From contig JAKOXK010000036.1 of the NCBI GenBank assembly GCA_029781035.1, forward strand, positions 1 to 44,757: a stretch of DNA of 44,757 bases, written 5' to 3'. This document shows, piece by piece, positions 34,918 through 43,773 of the stretch. Below the pieces are notes generated by a model. It made no database searches, had not been told where the DNA came from, and saw nothing but the letters and a program-made list of their open reading frames with translations. The translations under genes were made by a program, and so were the position numbers. Position 1 is the first letter of the stretch. The number at the start of each line of letters is the position of its first letter. Source of the stretch: Armatimonadota bacterium (lineage in GTDB: Bacteria; Armatimonadota; Fimbriimonadia; Fimbriimonadales; Fimbriimonadaceae).

Positions 34918-36008
34918 CCGAACGGGACAACCTCTTGCGCATGCTTTCGGGAGAGAAGGCGGACCACCTGCCCCTAGACGTTTGGATGACCGAACCCGCT
35001 CGCGACCTGATGGAGTCCCATACGGGTTCTCGCGACGAAGTCGAGGCGCTGGGGCTTGCCGTCGAGAGGATCGGGCCCGCGTACACCTCCTCTCCCGAAT
35101 CGTGGATCCAAGCCTACCGAGGCCTAGGTTTTATGTTGAGCCCCGAGGCAACGGTCGGTTGTCTTGGAACCGTGCATGATTGTCCTCCTGCTGAAACTCT
35201 GGGTGCGGCGTATCACCTGAGGGAGATGCGGCACCCGCTGGAACACGTTGAGACAGTGAGCCAACTCAGCGAGCTCCCTTGGCCCGACTGGGAATCGCCC
35301 GACGCCTACGCTCACTTGGGAGAGGCCGTCGAAGGGGCCCATCGGCGAGGGCTCGCCGCCGTCGGGCAAATGGACTGCACTGCGTTTGAGATGGCCTGGT
35401 ATCTACGCGGCATGGGTCGGTTGTTCCTCGATCTTGTCGACCGGACAGGCTTGGGAGACTGGCTTCTCGACTGGTTCACCCAACGGGCCGTTCACGCTGT
35501 GGGGCAGTTCGTCCGTTCGGGTTTCGACATTGTCTGGCTGGGCGACGATGTCGGGACTCAGAGAGGCATGATGATGGCAGTACCGTTTTGGCGCGAGCAC
35601 CTCAAGCCGCGACTGGCACAAGTGGTCCAGGCCGTACGGGACGCCGAGACGTCTCCTGTTTGGGTCGCCTACCACTCCGATGGCGACGTGCGAGAGATCA
35701 TTGACGACCTGGTGGAAGTCGGAGTCGACGTGCTGAACCCCGTACAACCGGAGTGCATGCCCGTCGTTCAGACAGTGGGCGACCACCGGCACCATCTGGC
35801 GTTTTGGGGCATGATCGGGACACAGTCGACGATGCCCTTTGGAACGCCGAGCGACGTGAAGATGGCCGTCACTGAGCTGGCGGACCTAGCGCGCGATGGA
35901 GCTCGGGTGGTCCTCTCGCCCACGCACATGATCGAGCCCGACGTCCCATGGGAGAACTTGAGCACTTTGGTCAAGGCCTCCCACATGCCCCTCTTCAACC
36001 TACGGTGA
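34914..36008 (+). CDS. UroD-superfamily methyltransferase-like protein 4
   Basis: A 364-residue UroD-fold protein. Key segments are FDIVWLGDDVGTQRGMMMAV, a Pro-rich REHLKPRL and AYHSDGDVREIIDDL (His254, Asp256; HxDG), then FWGMIGTQSTMPFGTP and SPTHMIEPDVPWENL. The LGDD-x-G motif followed by HxDG is a common feature of uncharacterised UroD-like proteins in glycan-using bacteria. Start ATGA overlaps the previous stop. The homocysteine methyltransferase gene follows after 4 nt. Confidence 0.84.
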   Translation: MTERDNLLRMLSGEKADHLPLDVWMTEPARDLMESHTGSRDEVEALGLAVERIGPAYTSSPESWIQAYRGLGFMLSPEATVGCLGTVHDCPPAETLGAAYHLREMRHPLEHVETVSQLSELPWPDWESPDAYAHLGEAVEGAHRRGLAAVGQMDCTAFEMAWYLRGMGRLFLDLVDRTGLGDWLLDWFTQRAVHAVGQFVRSGFDIVWLGDDVGTQRGMMMAVPFWREHLKPRLAQVVQAVRDAETSPVWVAYHSDGDVREIIDDLVEVGVDVLNPVQPECMPVVQTVGDHRHHLAFWGMIGTQSTMPFGTPSDVKMAVTELADLARDGARVVLSPTHMIEPDVPWENLSTLVKASHMPLFNLR

Positions 36009-36012
36009 TGAC

Positions 36013-36903
36013 ATGAACTGGCTCCGTGAAGCTCTCAAGAAAGGTCCGATAGTCTCAGACGGCGCAATGGGAACGATGCTGTTCCGCTCCGGAATGCTTC
36101 CTGGCGAATGCTCGGAACACTGGAACGTCAAGCGCCCCGAAGTGGTCGCTTCGATCCACCGTCAGTACGTCGAATCAGGCTCGATGCTCCTCACGACGAA
36201 CACTTTTGGAGCCAGCCCCCTGGCGTTAGAGCGTCACGGATTGAGCGGACTAGCGGAAGAGATCAACAAAAGGGGGGTCGAGATCGCGAAAGAAGTGGCT
36301 TGTGGAAAGGCTCGGGTCATGGCGAGCATCGGCCCGTTCGGTGGATTCCTAGAGCCTGTTGGCGAGACTCCCGTCGAAGACCTCCGGTCCGCTCTGAGGC
36401 ATCAGATTTCGTGGTTCCTCGACGCCGGCGCTGATGCGGTAGAAATCGAAACCATGGTCGATCCCAACGAACTGGAACTCGCTGTCGAAGTCGCCCGAGC
36501 CCAGGCGGACTGGCCGATAATCGCCACCTTTGCCTTCAAGAAGACTCCGTCAGGTTTCCGAACGATCATGGGTACGACGGTCAGCGAGGCGATGACTGCG
36601 GCCATCGGTGCGGGGGCGGACGCTGTCGGGGCCAACTGTGGGACCGCCTTAGACCTCGACGATTACTTGGTTCTAGCGCTCGAGTGTCTCCGAGCCGCTC
36701 AGGGGCACATTGTGGCAGTGCAGCCGAACGCTGGGGCTCCACGAATGACGGAGTCTGGTGCGGTCTATTCCGTGACGCCAGGAGACATGGCGGATTGGGC
36801 CCTGCGGGCGATCGAGGCAGGAGTCTCGGTCATTGGCGGATGTTGCGGCACGACCCCGGAGCACTTGAAGGCGATGGCCAAGGTGGTGAAGCAGATTCAG
36901 TGA
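36013..36903 (+). CDS. Homocysteine S-methyltransferase (BHMT/MetH N-domain type)
   Basis: A 296-residue single-domain enzyme. The start SDGAMGTML and the zinc cysteines Cys209 (GANCG), Cys277 and Cys278 (GGCCGTTPEH) match the homocysteine-binding barrel of MetH and betaine-homocysteine methyltransferase. It should activate homocysteine thiolate and accept a methyl group to form methionine. It has no folate, cobalamin or activation domain of its own, so the neighbouring corrinoid protein is the natural donor. It lies 4 nt after UroD-like 4; its stop overlaps the GTG start of UroD-like 5. Confidence 0.92.
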   Translation: MNWLREALKKGPIVSDGAMGTMLFRSGMLPGECSEHWNVKRPEVVASIHRQYVESGSMLLTTNTFGASPLALERHGLSGLAEEINKRGVEIAKEVACGKARVMASIGPFGGFLEPVGETPVEDLRSALRHQISWFLDAGADAVEIETMVDPNELELAVEVARAQADWPIIATFAFKKTPSGFRTIMGTTVSEAMTAAIGAGADAVGANCGTALDLDDYLVLALECLRAAQGHIVAVQPNAGAPRMTESGAVYSVTPGDMADWALRAIEAGVSVIGGCCGTTPEHLKAMAKVVKQIQ

Positions 36904-37850
36904 GTCCGCGCGATCGGTTCATCGCAGCCCTGGAGCGTCGCCCCCTGCCCGGACGTGTTCCACACTTCGAACTGGTCTTCTTCTTGACCATGGAAGCGTT
37001 TGGTGTCGTTCACCCCTCGCACCGAGAGTACTCACAGTGGGGCCAGATGAGCCAATCCGAAAAGGCGCTGCACAGGCGACAGATGGCTCAGGTGTTCGTC
37101 GATACGGCCGATGCCTATCAGCACGACGCCATCTTCGTCCATCCCAACCCGGGAGGAGTGGACGAGGAGATGAGGCTCCTCGACCTTATCGCGGAGATCG
37201 ATTGCGGACGGCATTTTCTGATGATGCATGGTGATCCTACCTTTGGAATCCCTAATGGTCAGGAAATGGAAGAAATGAGCGTCAGGATGGCGGAGTGTCC
37301 TGAAGACGTGGAGAGGGAAGCCCAAGCGTCCCTCGACCGTCATTTGACTCGCGCTGATCAGCTCAGGGAACACGGAGTGTTGGACGGTTTTGCTCTCTGC
37401 TCCGACTACTGTTTCAACACGGGCAGCTTCTTGCCGATGCCCTGGTTCGACCGGTTCGTGACGCCGTACCTCAATCAAGTGGTCAAGGAGTACCGAGACC
37501 GCGGGTTCTACGTCATCAAACACACGGACGGCAACATCATGCCGATCCTTGACCGACTTGTGGGGTGTGGACCTCATGCGCTACACTCCCTGGATCCTCA
37601 AGGTGGAGTGGACATCGCGGAGGTCGTCCGACGGGTGGGAGACAAGGTCTGTCTATGCGGCAACGTCGACTGTGGCAAGCTCCAGACCGGTACCGACGAA
37701 GAGTGCGTTGAATCCGCTCGGTACGCGCTCAAGTGGGGGATGGAGGCGCCCGGCTACATCTTCAGCACGAGCAACTGCATTTACACGGGCATGGCACTCG
37801 ATCGCTACGAGCTGATGCACTCCGTTTGGCTCAAGGAGGGCGTCCGCTAG
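36900..37850 (+). CDS. UroD-superfamily methyltransferase-like protein 5
   Basis: A 316-residue UroD-fold protein, shorter than the others. It starts at GTG 36900, overlapping the previous stop as GTGA; the frame is open further upstream within the homocysteine gene, but this start fits. It has FALCSDYCFNTGSFLPMPW, IKHTDGNIMPILDRL (His208, Asp210; HxDG), VCLCGNVDCGK and IFSTSNCIYTGMALDRY. The extra cysteines (CLCGNVDC) could bind metal but are not a known cluster motif. It closes the operon; its TAG stop shares CTAG with the convergent GH38 gene. Confidence 0.82.
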   Translation: MSPRDRFIAALERRPLPGRVPHFELVFFLTMEAFGVVHPSHREYSQWGQMSQSEKALHRRQMAQVFVDTADAYQHDAIFVHPNPGGVDEEMRLLDLIAEIDCGRHFLMMHGDPTFGIPNGQEMEEMSVRMAECPEDVEREAQASLDRHLTRADQLREHGVLDGFALCSDYCFNTGSFLPMPWFDRFVTPYLNQVVKEYRDRGFYVIKHTDGNIMPILDRLVGCGPHALHSLDPQGGVDIAEVVRRVGDKVCLCGNVDCGKLQTGTDEECVESARYALKWGMEAPGYIFSTSNCIYTGMALDRYELMHSVWLKEGVR

Positions 37851-40800
37851 GCCCGTTCTGCTCGAAGGGTTAAGATGCCCCAACCAGGGACAATCAATGG
37901 TGACGAACACGGCTTTAGGGGTCGTTCGCTGAGGTCCGTGAGGCTCACAGAGCGTACGGCTCCTTCACGCCATTGAAGTCTGACCGGACGTGACTGGCCG
38001 CTGGCACCCCATAGCCGTACGATAACGGCCTTGCCGTCCGCACTCGGCTTGAGTGAGGAGACGACCACGGAAGGGTCTTTCAGTGTCAGGAGCGGTTCTT
38101 CGATGGATCCCTCGCCCTCCGTGACGATCAGCGGTTGAGCCAGACCGACTCCGAAACGGTAGCTTTCCGACGGGTCCCACGCCCCGTGCGCAAACAAGCT
38201 GTAACGAAACGTCAAGAGCCCAGACTGCGAGGCCCGATAGTTCGTGTGCCAGTGGTTGTTCAACGCCCAGGAATAGAGCGTCTGGGTCGGTCCGACTTTC
38301 TGACGCCAATCGGAAGGGTTACCAACTCCACCCAGGAGGTTCGCACTGACTGCACCGACCTCCATGAGTGGCGCGTCCAGTGAACTCCAGGTCACACCGT
38401 ACGTCTGATTGGAGATGTCCACGTAGTACTGTGTGTTGAACCAGTTCTTGTTCGAGCCTGCCAACTGGTCCTTGTCCGGGCGGATCACGGCCCAAGGAGT
38501 GTGGATGCGCACCTGTCCGTTGGGTATCTGGAATGGAAAGGCAAAGTGCACGCCTTCCTTGGCGCGTACATCGGTCTTGTCGAGAGTGTTCGCGATGTCC
38601 ACACGGTCCAGTCCCGATACGATCCGGATGTCGCTCGTGAGACCCCGAGTCCCGGGCGCGTCCGAAGTGATCTGGATCTCCGAGACTAACGGGCCTTTTT
38701 CCAAGACCTGGACGCGGCAGTTGGTCGCCGTTTGTATGTTGTTGAGGTCGGTGCCCAACAGATAGAGATACTGATTCAGGTACCAAGGTCCATGCGCACT
38801 GGCGAAGTCACGATTAAGTTGTCGGTTCAGCAGCCGCTTGATCGTCCCTGTTGGCCTGTCGATCTGGATGTCCCAAACGGAGGACTCCATGCTTCCGGGA
38901 GTGGCAGATGCTCTCGACCCACAAGAGGCGGAACCCTTGGCCACACGAAAGGTCACCGAACTGAACGCCGGGATGTTCTGAACGAGTACCGCCAAGTCGC
39001 CGCAATCAAGCCTCTGGGATGGCTGGGGCTCTCCAGCGGTGTTGACGACTCGGTCACCTTGTCTTGACTGCGAGGAGGTCAGGGTCACAAGGTCCGTACG
39101 GGTCCAAGAGCAGGTGTTGGTCACGGTGAAAACGCCCACGTCTCGGCTGGATGGAGGTTCGGAGTTGATGAGCAGGCTTCGTGATGCCTCATCGGCCTGT
39201 AAAGCAAATCCGCTCTTGAACTCCCACTGCTCTTTCACGTTGTCGGCATCGGGCTGAGAGATGCTGTTCCAAGCGCCCCAGGTGTGCTCTGAATAGAGGA
39301 TTGCGTTCGACCAAGCTCGATGGAAGAGGGCCGAGGCACCGACAGTGGCACCATTCATGGCGGACAAAGCCTCGGCCTGAACCAAACGGTCGACGCTCGC
39401 CCTGTTCATGGCCGTCTCTAGGGCCGATGACCCGGCACCGTCCTCCCAATACGGGCTCAAGTCCCCGCTATAGCGCGGGATCTTGGCTGCATAGCGAGCC
39501 TGGAAGTCCTCGCACGCTTCTGTGAAAGTCTTCGTCTCGACCCTCGGTACTACATATCTCTCGTTCCATGCCCTCACTGCATAGGGCACGTCCGCGTCGA
39601 CCGGGAAGTTGTCCGTCCCGCTCCAAGGCAGGGCTAACACGGAGTACGGGTAGCCATCTGTCGACAACTGCCGCAGCCGAGGGAAGATGTAGGAGTCGAT
39701 GAATCCCTTGGTGGGGTCTTTCGTCCGGAACATCTTGGTGCGGTCTCCGTTGAAACCCCGGAGCCCGTGCCCTACTCCGTACGAGGCCGTCTCCCAGACG
39801 AACACCTTTTTGTCGCCGGATGGCGAGATCCAGTAGAAGGGCTTGTCTTGCCAGGCCCGGAGCACGCCGCCTATGCGGTCGCTTGGATTGGGCATCAGGA
39901 TCAACTGTTTGACGCCTGCTTCGGCCATCGCCGAAACGGCTCCCCAAGTCATGCCTGGAATGTCCGTCTGCGTGGCCGTTGTCAGACTGATTCCGTAGGC
40001 GTTCTTGAGATGCTGGGCGAACTCGTAGCTTCGGACCAGTTCTTCCGGCCGCATGAGGGCGGTCAAGGTGTTGCAGTAGCTGGCTGAACAGTCGATTGTC
40101 CCTGTCCGTATCGCCTTCACCACATGGTCGAATTCGGCTTTGGTGTTCTTCTGTTCGAGATTGTCGAGGATCCAGGTGCCCTCTGCATTGAATCGGACGC
40201 GCGCGTCGTGAGGGAAGGTGGCCGTCTCCTTGTCCAAGTACAAGGCGTCGAACAGGTTTCGTCTGTGCATGGCTTCCACGACTGGCTGGTAGTCGGTATA
40301 GCCAATGTCGAGGTGCGAGTGAGGCATCAGATAGACCGTCCAGGCCCGCACAGGCTTGATTTCCAGTCTTTGCTTCATGCTGTCCCCATTGAGGGAGAGA
40401 GTGACGCTCAGAGTCCGAGGCTGTGACACTCGCCTGACAAGAAGGCGGATCGATTGGCTACCGGAACCGACTGGGATCGACTGTTGGTCGACGCCGCGTC
40501 CTGAGACGACCAGCCGTCCTGGCTTGCCTATGTTGGTGACGCGGACTTCGACGACCTGTCTGGGCCCCCTTGGCGTGCGCAGGACGGCTTGCTCCTCACT
40601 GCCGCTGTCCACAAACAACTGATTGGGAACCGAACCAAGATTCAATTCCGGCGGGCCCTCGAACGCCACCGAGTCGAAGACGGCCCAACTTCCACTCTCG
40701 TTTTGGAGATCGACCGTATTGACCCCTTCACGGAGGGACTCCGCGGCAACTGTGGCCGTGAACGTTGCCGATCGGCCCCTCTCGGGATGGCCGAACAAGG

Positions 40801-41191
40801 CGTCGTCGCTGTTGCCCGCGGGTGCTTGCCAAGCTGCCACCTGGCGCCTGTTGACATAGAGAGCCAGACGGGGTGGCGAGGCGTAGTGAGTCTCGAGGAA
40901 CTGGGCGGTCAAGCGGCACTGGCCGTTTTTGGGCTTCGACTTGAGCCCGAACACCACCCGGCATAGGTGTTGGCGCGAGCCTGCCCAGGCGTCGTCTGGG
41001 CCTGGCAATACGTACGGCCAAACCGAAGGCTGGCTTGCACCCACGACGAAGACAGGATCATCGCGATACTGACGGTACTTGTCGGGAGCGAGCGCGAACT
41101 CCGCATCGCTTCCGTCCCGGTCGCCGATCTGCCACAGCACGTGGTTCGCCGTCGTTTGGCCGATGGCTACCGCCGCAACAAGAGTCAACAT
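37847..41191 (-). CDS. Secreted GH38-type alpha-mannosidase
   Basis: A 1114-residue protein with the signal peptide MLTLVAAVAIGQ. The N-terminal region (~15-180) looks like a beta-sandwich of the rhamnogalacturonan-lyase C-terminal type, followed by a linker domain. The GH38 catalytic part begins with VYLMPHSHLDIGYTDYQPVVEAM (His291, His293, Asp295 metal/substrate site) and has RFNAEGTWILDNL and TATQTDIPGMTWG, whose Asp should be the nucleophile. The C-terminal beta domains are normal in length. It would cleave alpha-mannosides in the periplasm or outside the cell. The start is ATG 41191 with GAGGGG just upstream; the frame is open to 41335. Confidence 0.85.
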   Translation of the reverse strand: MLTLVAAVAIGQTTANHVLWQIGDRDGSDAEFALAPDKYRQYRDDPVFVVGASQPSVWPYVLPGPDDAWAGSRQHLCRVVFGLKSKPKNGQCRLTAQFLETHYASPPRLALYVNRRQVAAWQAPAGNSDDALFGHPERGRSATFTATVAAESLREGVNTVDLQNESGSWAVFDSVAFEGPPELNLGSVPNQLFVDSGSEEQAVLRTPRGPRQVVEVRVTNIGKPGRLVVSGRGVDQQSIPVGSGSQSIRLLVRRVSQPRTLSVTLSLNGDSMKQRLEIKPVRAWTVYLMPHSHLDIGYTDYQPVVEAMHRRNLFDALYLDKETATFPHDARVRFNAEGTWILDNLEQKNTKAEFDHVVKAIRTGTIDCSASYCNTLTALMRPEELVRSYEFAQHLKNAYGISLTTATQTDIPGMTWGAVSAMAEAGVKQLILMPNPSDRIGGVLRAWQDKPFYWISPSGDKKVFVWETASYGVGHGLRGFNGDRTKMFRTKDPTKGFIDSYIFPRLRQLSTDGYPYSVLALPWSGTDNFPVDADVPYAVRAWNERYVVPRVETKTFTEACEDFQARYAAKIPRYSGDLSPYWEDGAGSSALETAMNRASVDRLVQAEALSAMNGATVGASALFHRAWSNAILYSEHTWGAWNSISQPDADNVKEQWEFKSGFALQADEASRSLLINSEPPSSRDVGVFTVTNTCSWTRTDLVTLTSSQSRQGDRVVNTAGEPQPSQRLDCGDLAVLVQNIPAFSSVTFRVAKGSASCGSRASATPGSMESSVWDIQIDRPTGTIKRLLNRQLNRDFASAHGPWYLNQYLYLLGTDLNNIQTATNCRVQVLEKGPLVSEIQITSDAPGTRGLTSDIRIVSGLDRVDIANTLDKTDVRAKEGVHFAFPFQIPNGQVRIHTPWAVIRPDKDQLAGSNKNWFNTQYYVDISNQTYGVTWSSLDAPLMEVGAVSANLLGGVGNPSDWRQKVGPTQTLYSWALNNHWHTNYRASQSGLLTFRYSLFAHGAWDPSESYRFGVGLAQPLIVTEGEGSIEEPLLTLKDPSVVVSSLKPSADGKAVIVRLWGASGQSRPVRLQWREGAVRSVSLTDLSERPLKPCSSPLIVPGWGILTLRAERA

Positions 41192-41307
41192 AAGCCCCTC
41201 AATCACCTGATTATCGTCCGATCGGGCTGTAGCGCTTGGGCCGACACCCTGAGAGAACCACCAGGGACAGGGAGTCCATCTCGGCCCCTCGGTACACTGC
41301 CAGACAT

Positions 41308-42939
41308 ATGAAGTTTGGGGATTTCGAATACTCACGACCGGCCAACGAAGCGGTCCTTTCTTATTCTCCAGGTTCCCCCGAGCGGGCTACGCTCAAGCAG
41401 AAACTAGCCGAACTCAAGGCAAAAACGATCGAAGCACCGATGGTCATCGGTGGGCGAGAGGTCAAGACCGGCAACTTCGCCGCCATGCATCCTCCGCACG
41501 AGATCGCCCACACTCTCGGCCAGTTCCACAAGGGTGACTCGAGCCACGTCCGCCAGGCCATTGACGCTGCGATTGCAGCCAAGCCAGGCTGGGCCAACAC
41601 AAGCTGGGAGAACCGCGCGAACATCTTCCTCAAGGCTGCTGATCTGATTTCCGGAAAGTACCGAGCCGAGATCAACGCTGCGACCATGCTCGGTCAGAGC
41701 AAGAACGCCTTTCAGGCCGAGATCGACAGTGCGTGTGAAGTCATCGACTTCTTGAGGTTCAACGTTCATTTCCTCAGCCAGGTTTACGCTCAACAACCCT
41801 TCAGCAGCCCAGGTGTGCAGAACCGAATGGAGTACCGGCCCCTTGAGGGCTTTGTGCTGGCCATCACTCCGTTCAACTTCACCGCGATCGCCAGCAACTT
41901 GCAGACGAGCCCAGCCATGTGCGGCAACACGGTCGTCTGGAAATGTGCGAACACACAGGTCTACAGCGCCAACGTCTTCATGAAGGTCTTGCTGGAAGCG
42001 GGACTGCCAGACGGTGTGATCAACCTTGTCTTTGCAGGCGGGCCCGAAGTCGGTGACGTGTGCTTCAGCCACCCCGAATTCGGCGGTGTCCACTTTACTG
42101 GCTCCACGTGGACCTTCAACACCATGTGGAAGACGATCGGCGAGAACATGGGACGGTACCGGTCTTATCCCCGTCTCGTCGGAGAGACCGGTGGCAAGGA
42201 CTTCGTGCTCGCTCATCCGAGCGCCAACGTGGACGAGGTCGTTACCGCCCTACTCCGGGGTGCGTTCGAGTTCCAAGGCCAGAAGTGTTCGGCGGCATCG
42301 CGCGCCTACATCCCCAGCAACCTGGCTGAAGAGGTCAGATCGAAGCTTGTGAGCGGCATCAAGACTTTTAAGATGGGGACGGTCGAGGACTTCAGCAACT
42401 TCATAAACGCAGTCATAGACGAGAAGAGCTTTGACAGCATCAAGAACTACATCGATGGAGCCAAAGCAGACCCGGACGCGACGATCCTGGTTGGTGGCGG
42501 GTGCGACAAGTCGGTCGGCTACTTCATCGAGCCGACGGTGATCGAAACTCGCAACCCACGGTCTGTGACCATGTGTGAGGAGATCTTCGGCCCCGTGCTC
42601 ACTGTGTACGTCTATGACGAGGACAAGTTCGAAGAGACTCTCCAATTGGTGGACACGACGTCGCCCTATGCCCTGACTGGATCGGTCTTCAGCCGCGACA
42701 GAACCGCCATTGAGCTCGCTGTCGACCGTCTGCGTAACGCAGCTGGCAACTTCTATATCAACGACAAGCCGACGGGTGCGGTCGTCGGGCAACAACCGTT
42801 TGGCGGTGCAAGGGGCAGCGGCACGAACGACAAGGCCGGCTCGGCGCTCAACCTCTACCGATGGCTCAGCGCAAGGACGATCAAGGAGACTCTGTCACCG
42901 CCGACAGACTATCGGTATCCGTTCATGTTGGAACCCTGA
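41308..42939 (+). CDS. pruA: L-glutamate gamma-semialdehyde (P5C) dehydrogenase
   Basis: A 543-residue aldehyde dehydrogenase of the PruA/ALDH4A1 type, which oxidises glutamate gamma-semialdehyde (from proline) to glutamate using NAD+. The general base is Glu293 in RLVGETGGKDF and the nucleophile Cys327 in FEFQGQKCSAASRAY. AITPFNFTAIASNLQTSPA, the NAD-binding region FTGSTWTFN and the C-terminal GQQPFGGARGSGTNDKAG are typical for the single-function enzyme. No proline dehydrogenase is nearby. ATG 41308 is chosen. It is divergent from the mannosidase gene. Confidence 0.93.
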   Translation: MKFGDFEYSRPANEAVLSYSPGSPERATLKQKLAELKAKTIEAPMVIGGREVKTGNFAAMHPPHEIAHTLGQFHKGDSSHVRQAIDAAIAAKPGWANTSWENRANIFLKAADLISGKYRAEINAATMLGQSKNAFQAEIDSACEVIDFLRFNVHFLSQVYAQQPFSSPGVQNRMEYRPLEGFVLAITPFNFTAIASNLQTSPAMCGNTVVWKCANTQVYSANVFMKVLLEAGLPDGVINLVFAGGPEVGDVCFSHPEFGGVHFTGSTWTFNTMWKTIGENMGRYRSYPRLVGETGGKDFVLAHPSANVDEVVTALLRGAFEFQGQKCSAASRAYIPSNLAEEVRSKLVSGIKTFKMGTVEDFSNFINAVIDEKSFDSIKNYIDGAKADPDATILVGGGCDKSVGYFIEPTVIETRNPRSVTMCEEIFGPVLTVYVYDEDKFEETLQLVDTTSPYALTGSVFSRDRTAIELAVDRLRNAAGNFYINDKPTGAVVGQQPFGGARGSGTNDKAGSALNLYRWLSARTIKETLSPPTDYRYPFMLEP

Positions 42940-42968
42940 CCAGCAGTCGGGATCTGCCAGAAGTGCCG

Positions 42969-43190
42969 CTATTCGTCGTCTGTCGGCGGAGGCGGAAAGA
43001 CGATGCATCCGATGGCCAGCCCCGCCCCGAAGACGAGGACGCTTGCGATGACCACGTACGACCATGCCTGACCCCCATCGTTGAACCAGTCTGGGTGTGA
43101 ACGTACCATCGGCACCGTGTAGAACAGGTTCACCGCCACGAGGGGAACAGCGCCACAGGCGATGGCACCGTTGCTGATCCAACGTGGCAT
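42969..43190 (-). CDS. Small two-helix membrane protein
   Basis: A 73-residue protein with two hydrophobic segments (IACGAVPLVAVNLFYTV and VVIASVLVFGAGLAIGCIVF) and a Pro/Asp tail PPPPTDDE. ATG 43190 lies 3 nt after the stop of the DUF1579 gene, so it is co-transcribed with it. No family recognised. Confidence 0.65.
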   Translation of the reverse strand: MPRWISNGAIACGAVPLVAVNLFYTVPMVRSHPDWFNDGGQAWSYVVIASVLVFGAGLAIGCIVFPPPPTDDE

Positions 43191-43193
43191 GGC

Positions 43194-43709
43194 TCAGCCT
43201 TTTTTCGTGAATGTGGATTCCGTCGCCTTTTCCCACTTCTCGCCGTTCTTGAACTCAAGTGTGAACTTAGCGTGGGTGTCGTCCACTTTCTCCATCCATC
43301 CGCGCGAGATCGAAGTCTCTCCCATCACGTTCCAAGGATCGCTGGTCATCACGAGCTTGCCGTCCTGCTCCTTTCCATGCTCGATCCTGGGTGTCGGGCC
43401 CATGTTCGTGAAGGCGTAGTTCGTGTATTGGCTCGCCTTCTCGTCCCAGGTCATGTAGCTCGTTTCCTCCATCTTGATCGCGCCAAAATCCATGACGCTC
43501 ACGGAACGCATGAACTGGCCGAACCAGTCACACTTGACCGTATAGGTGTAGGGCATTTCGGTGCCATGCATCGTCATCGTACCGACGCCAGACCAGTTGC
43601 CGAGCATCCATTCCTGCTTCTTCATCTCGGCAGGCGGCTCCGTGGGGAGCTGGGCAAGAGCGGGAGCGGCCACTCCCAGGGCAACGAGGAATAGTAAGAG
43701 TTTTCTCAT
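43194..43709 (-). CDS. Secreted DUF1579-family protein
   Basis: A 171-residue exported protein. The signal peptide is MRKLLLFLVALGVAAPALAQ; the mature part has QEWMLGNWSGVGTMTMHGTE, MEETSYMTWDEKASQYTNYAF and a Met/Lys-rich end, matching the DUF1579 lipocalin-like beta-barrel family. Function unknown. ATG 43709 is a clean start. It lies 64 nt after the candidate selenoprotein gene on the same strand and 3 nt before the small membrane protein gene. Confidence 0.78.
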   Translation of the reverse strand: MRKLLLFLVALGVAAPALAQLPTEPPAEMKKQEWMLGNWSGVGTMTMHGTEMPYTYTVKCDWFGQFMRSVSVMDFGAIKMEETSYMTWDEKASQYTNYAFTNMGPTPRIEHGKEQDGKLVMTSDPWNVMGETSISRGWMEKVDDTHAKFTLEFKNGEKWEKATESTFTKKG

Positions 43710-43773
43710 GTTTAGATCATACCAAGAAGCCGGGGTGCGGATTCGAGCGTCTCCGCACCCATTGCTCCAACTG

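Noticed and set aside
31539-37850. UroD-like genes as HemE (haem biosynthesis)
   Set aside because: Five divergent copies in one operon with a corrinoid protein, RACo and a homocysteine methyltransferase, and HxDG/HxCG barrel motifs, fit methyl transfer and not porphyrin decarboxylation.
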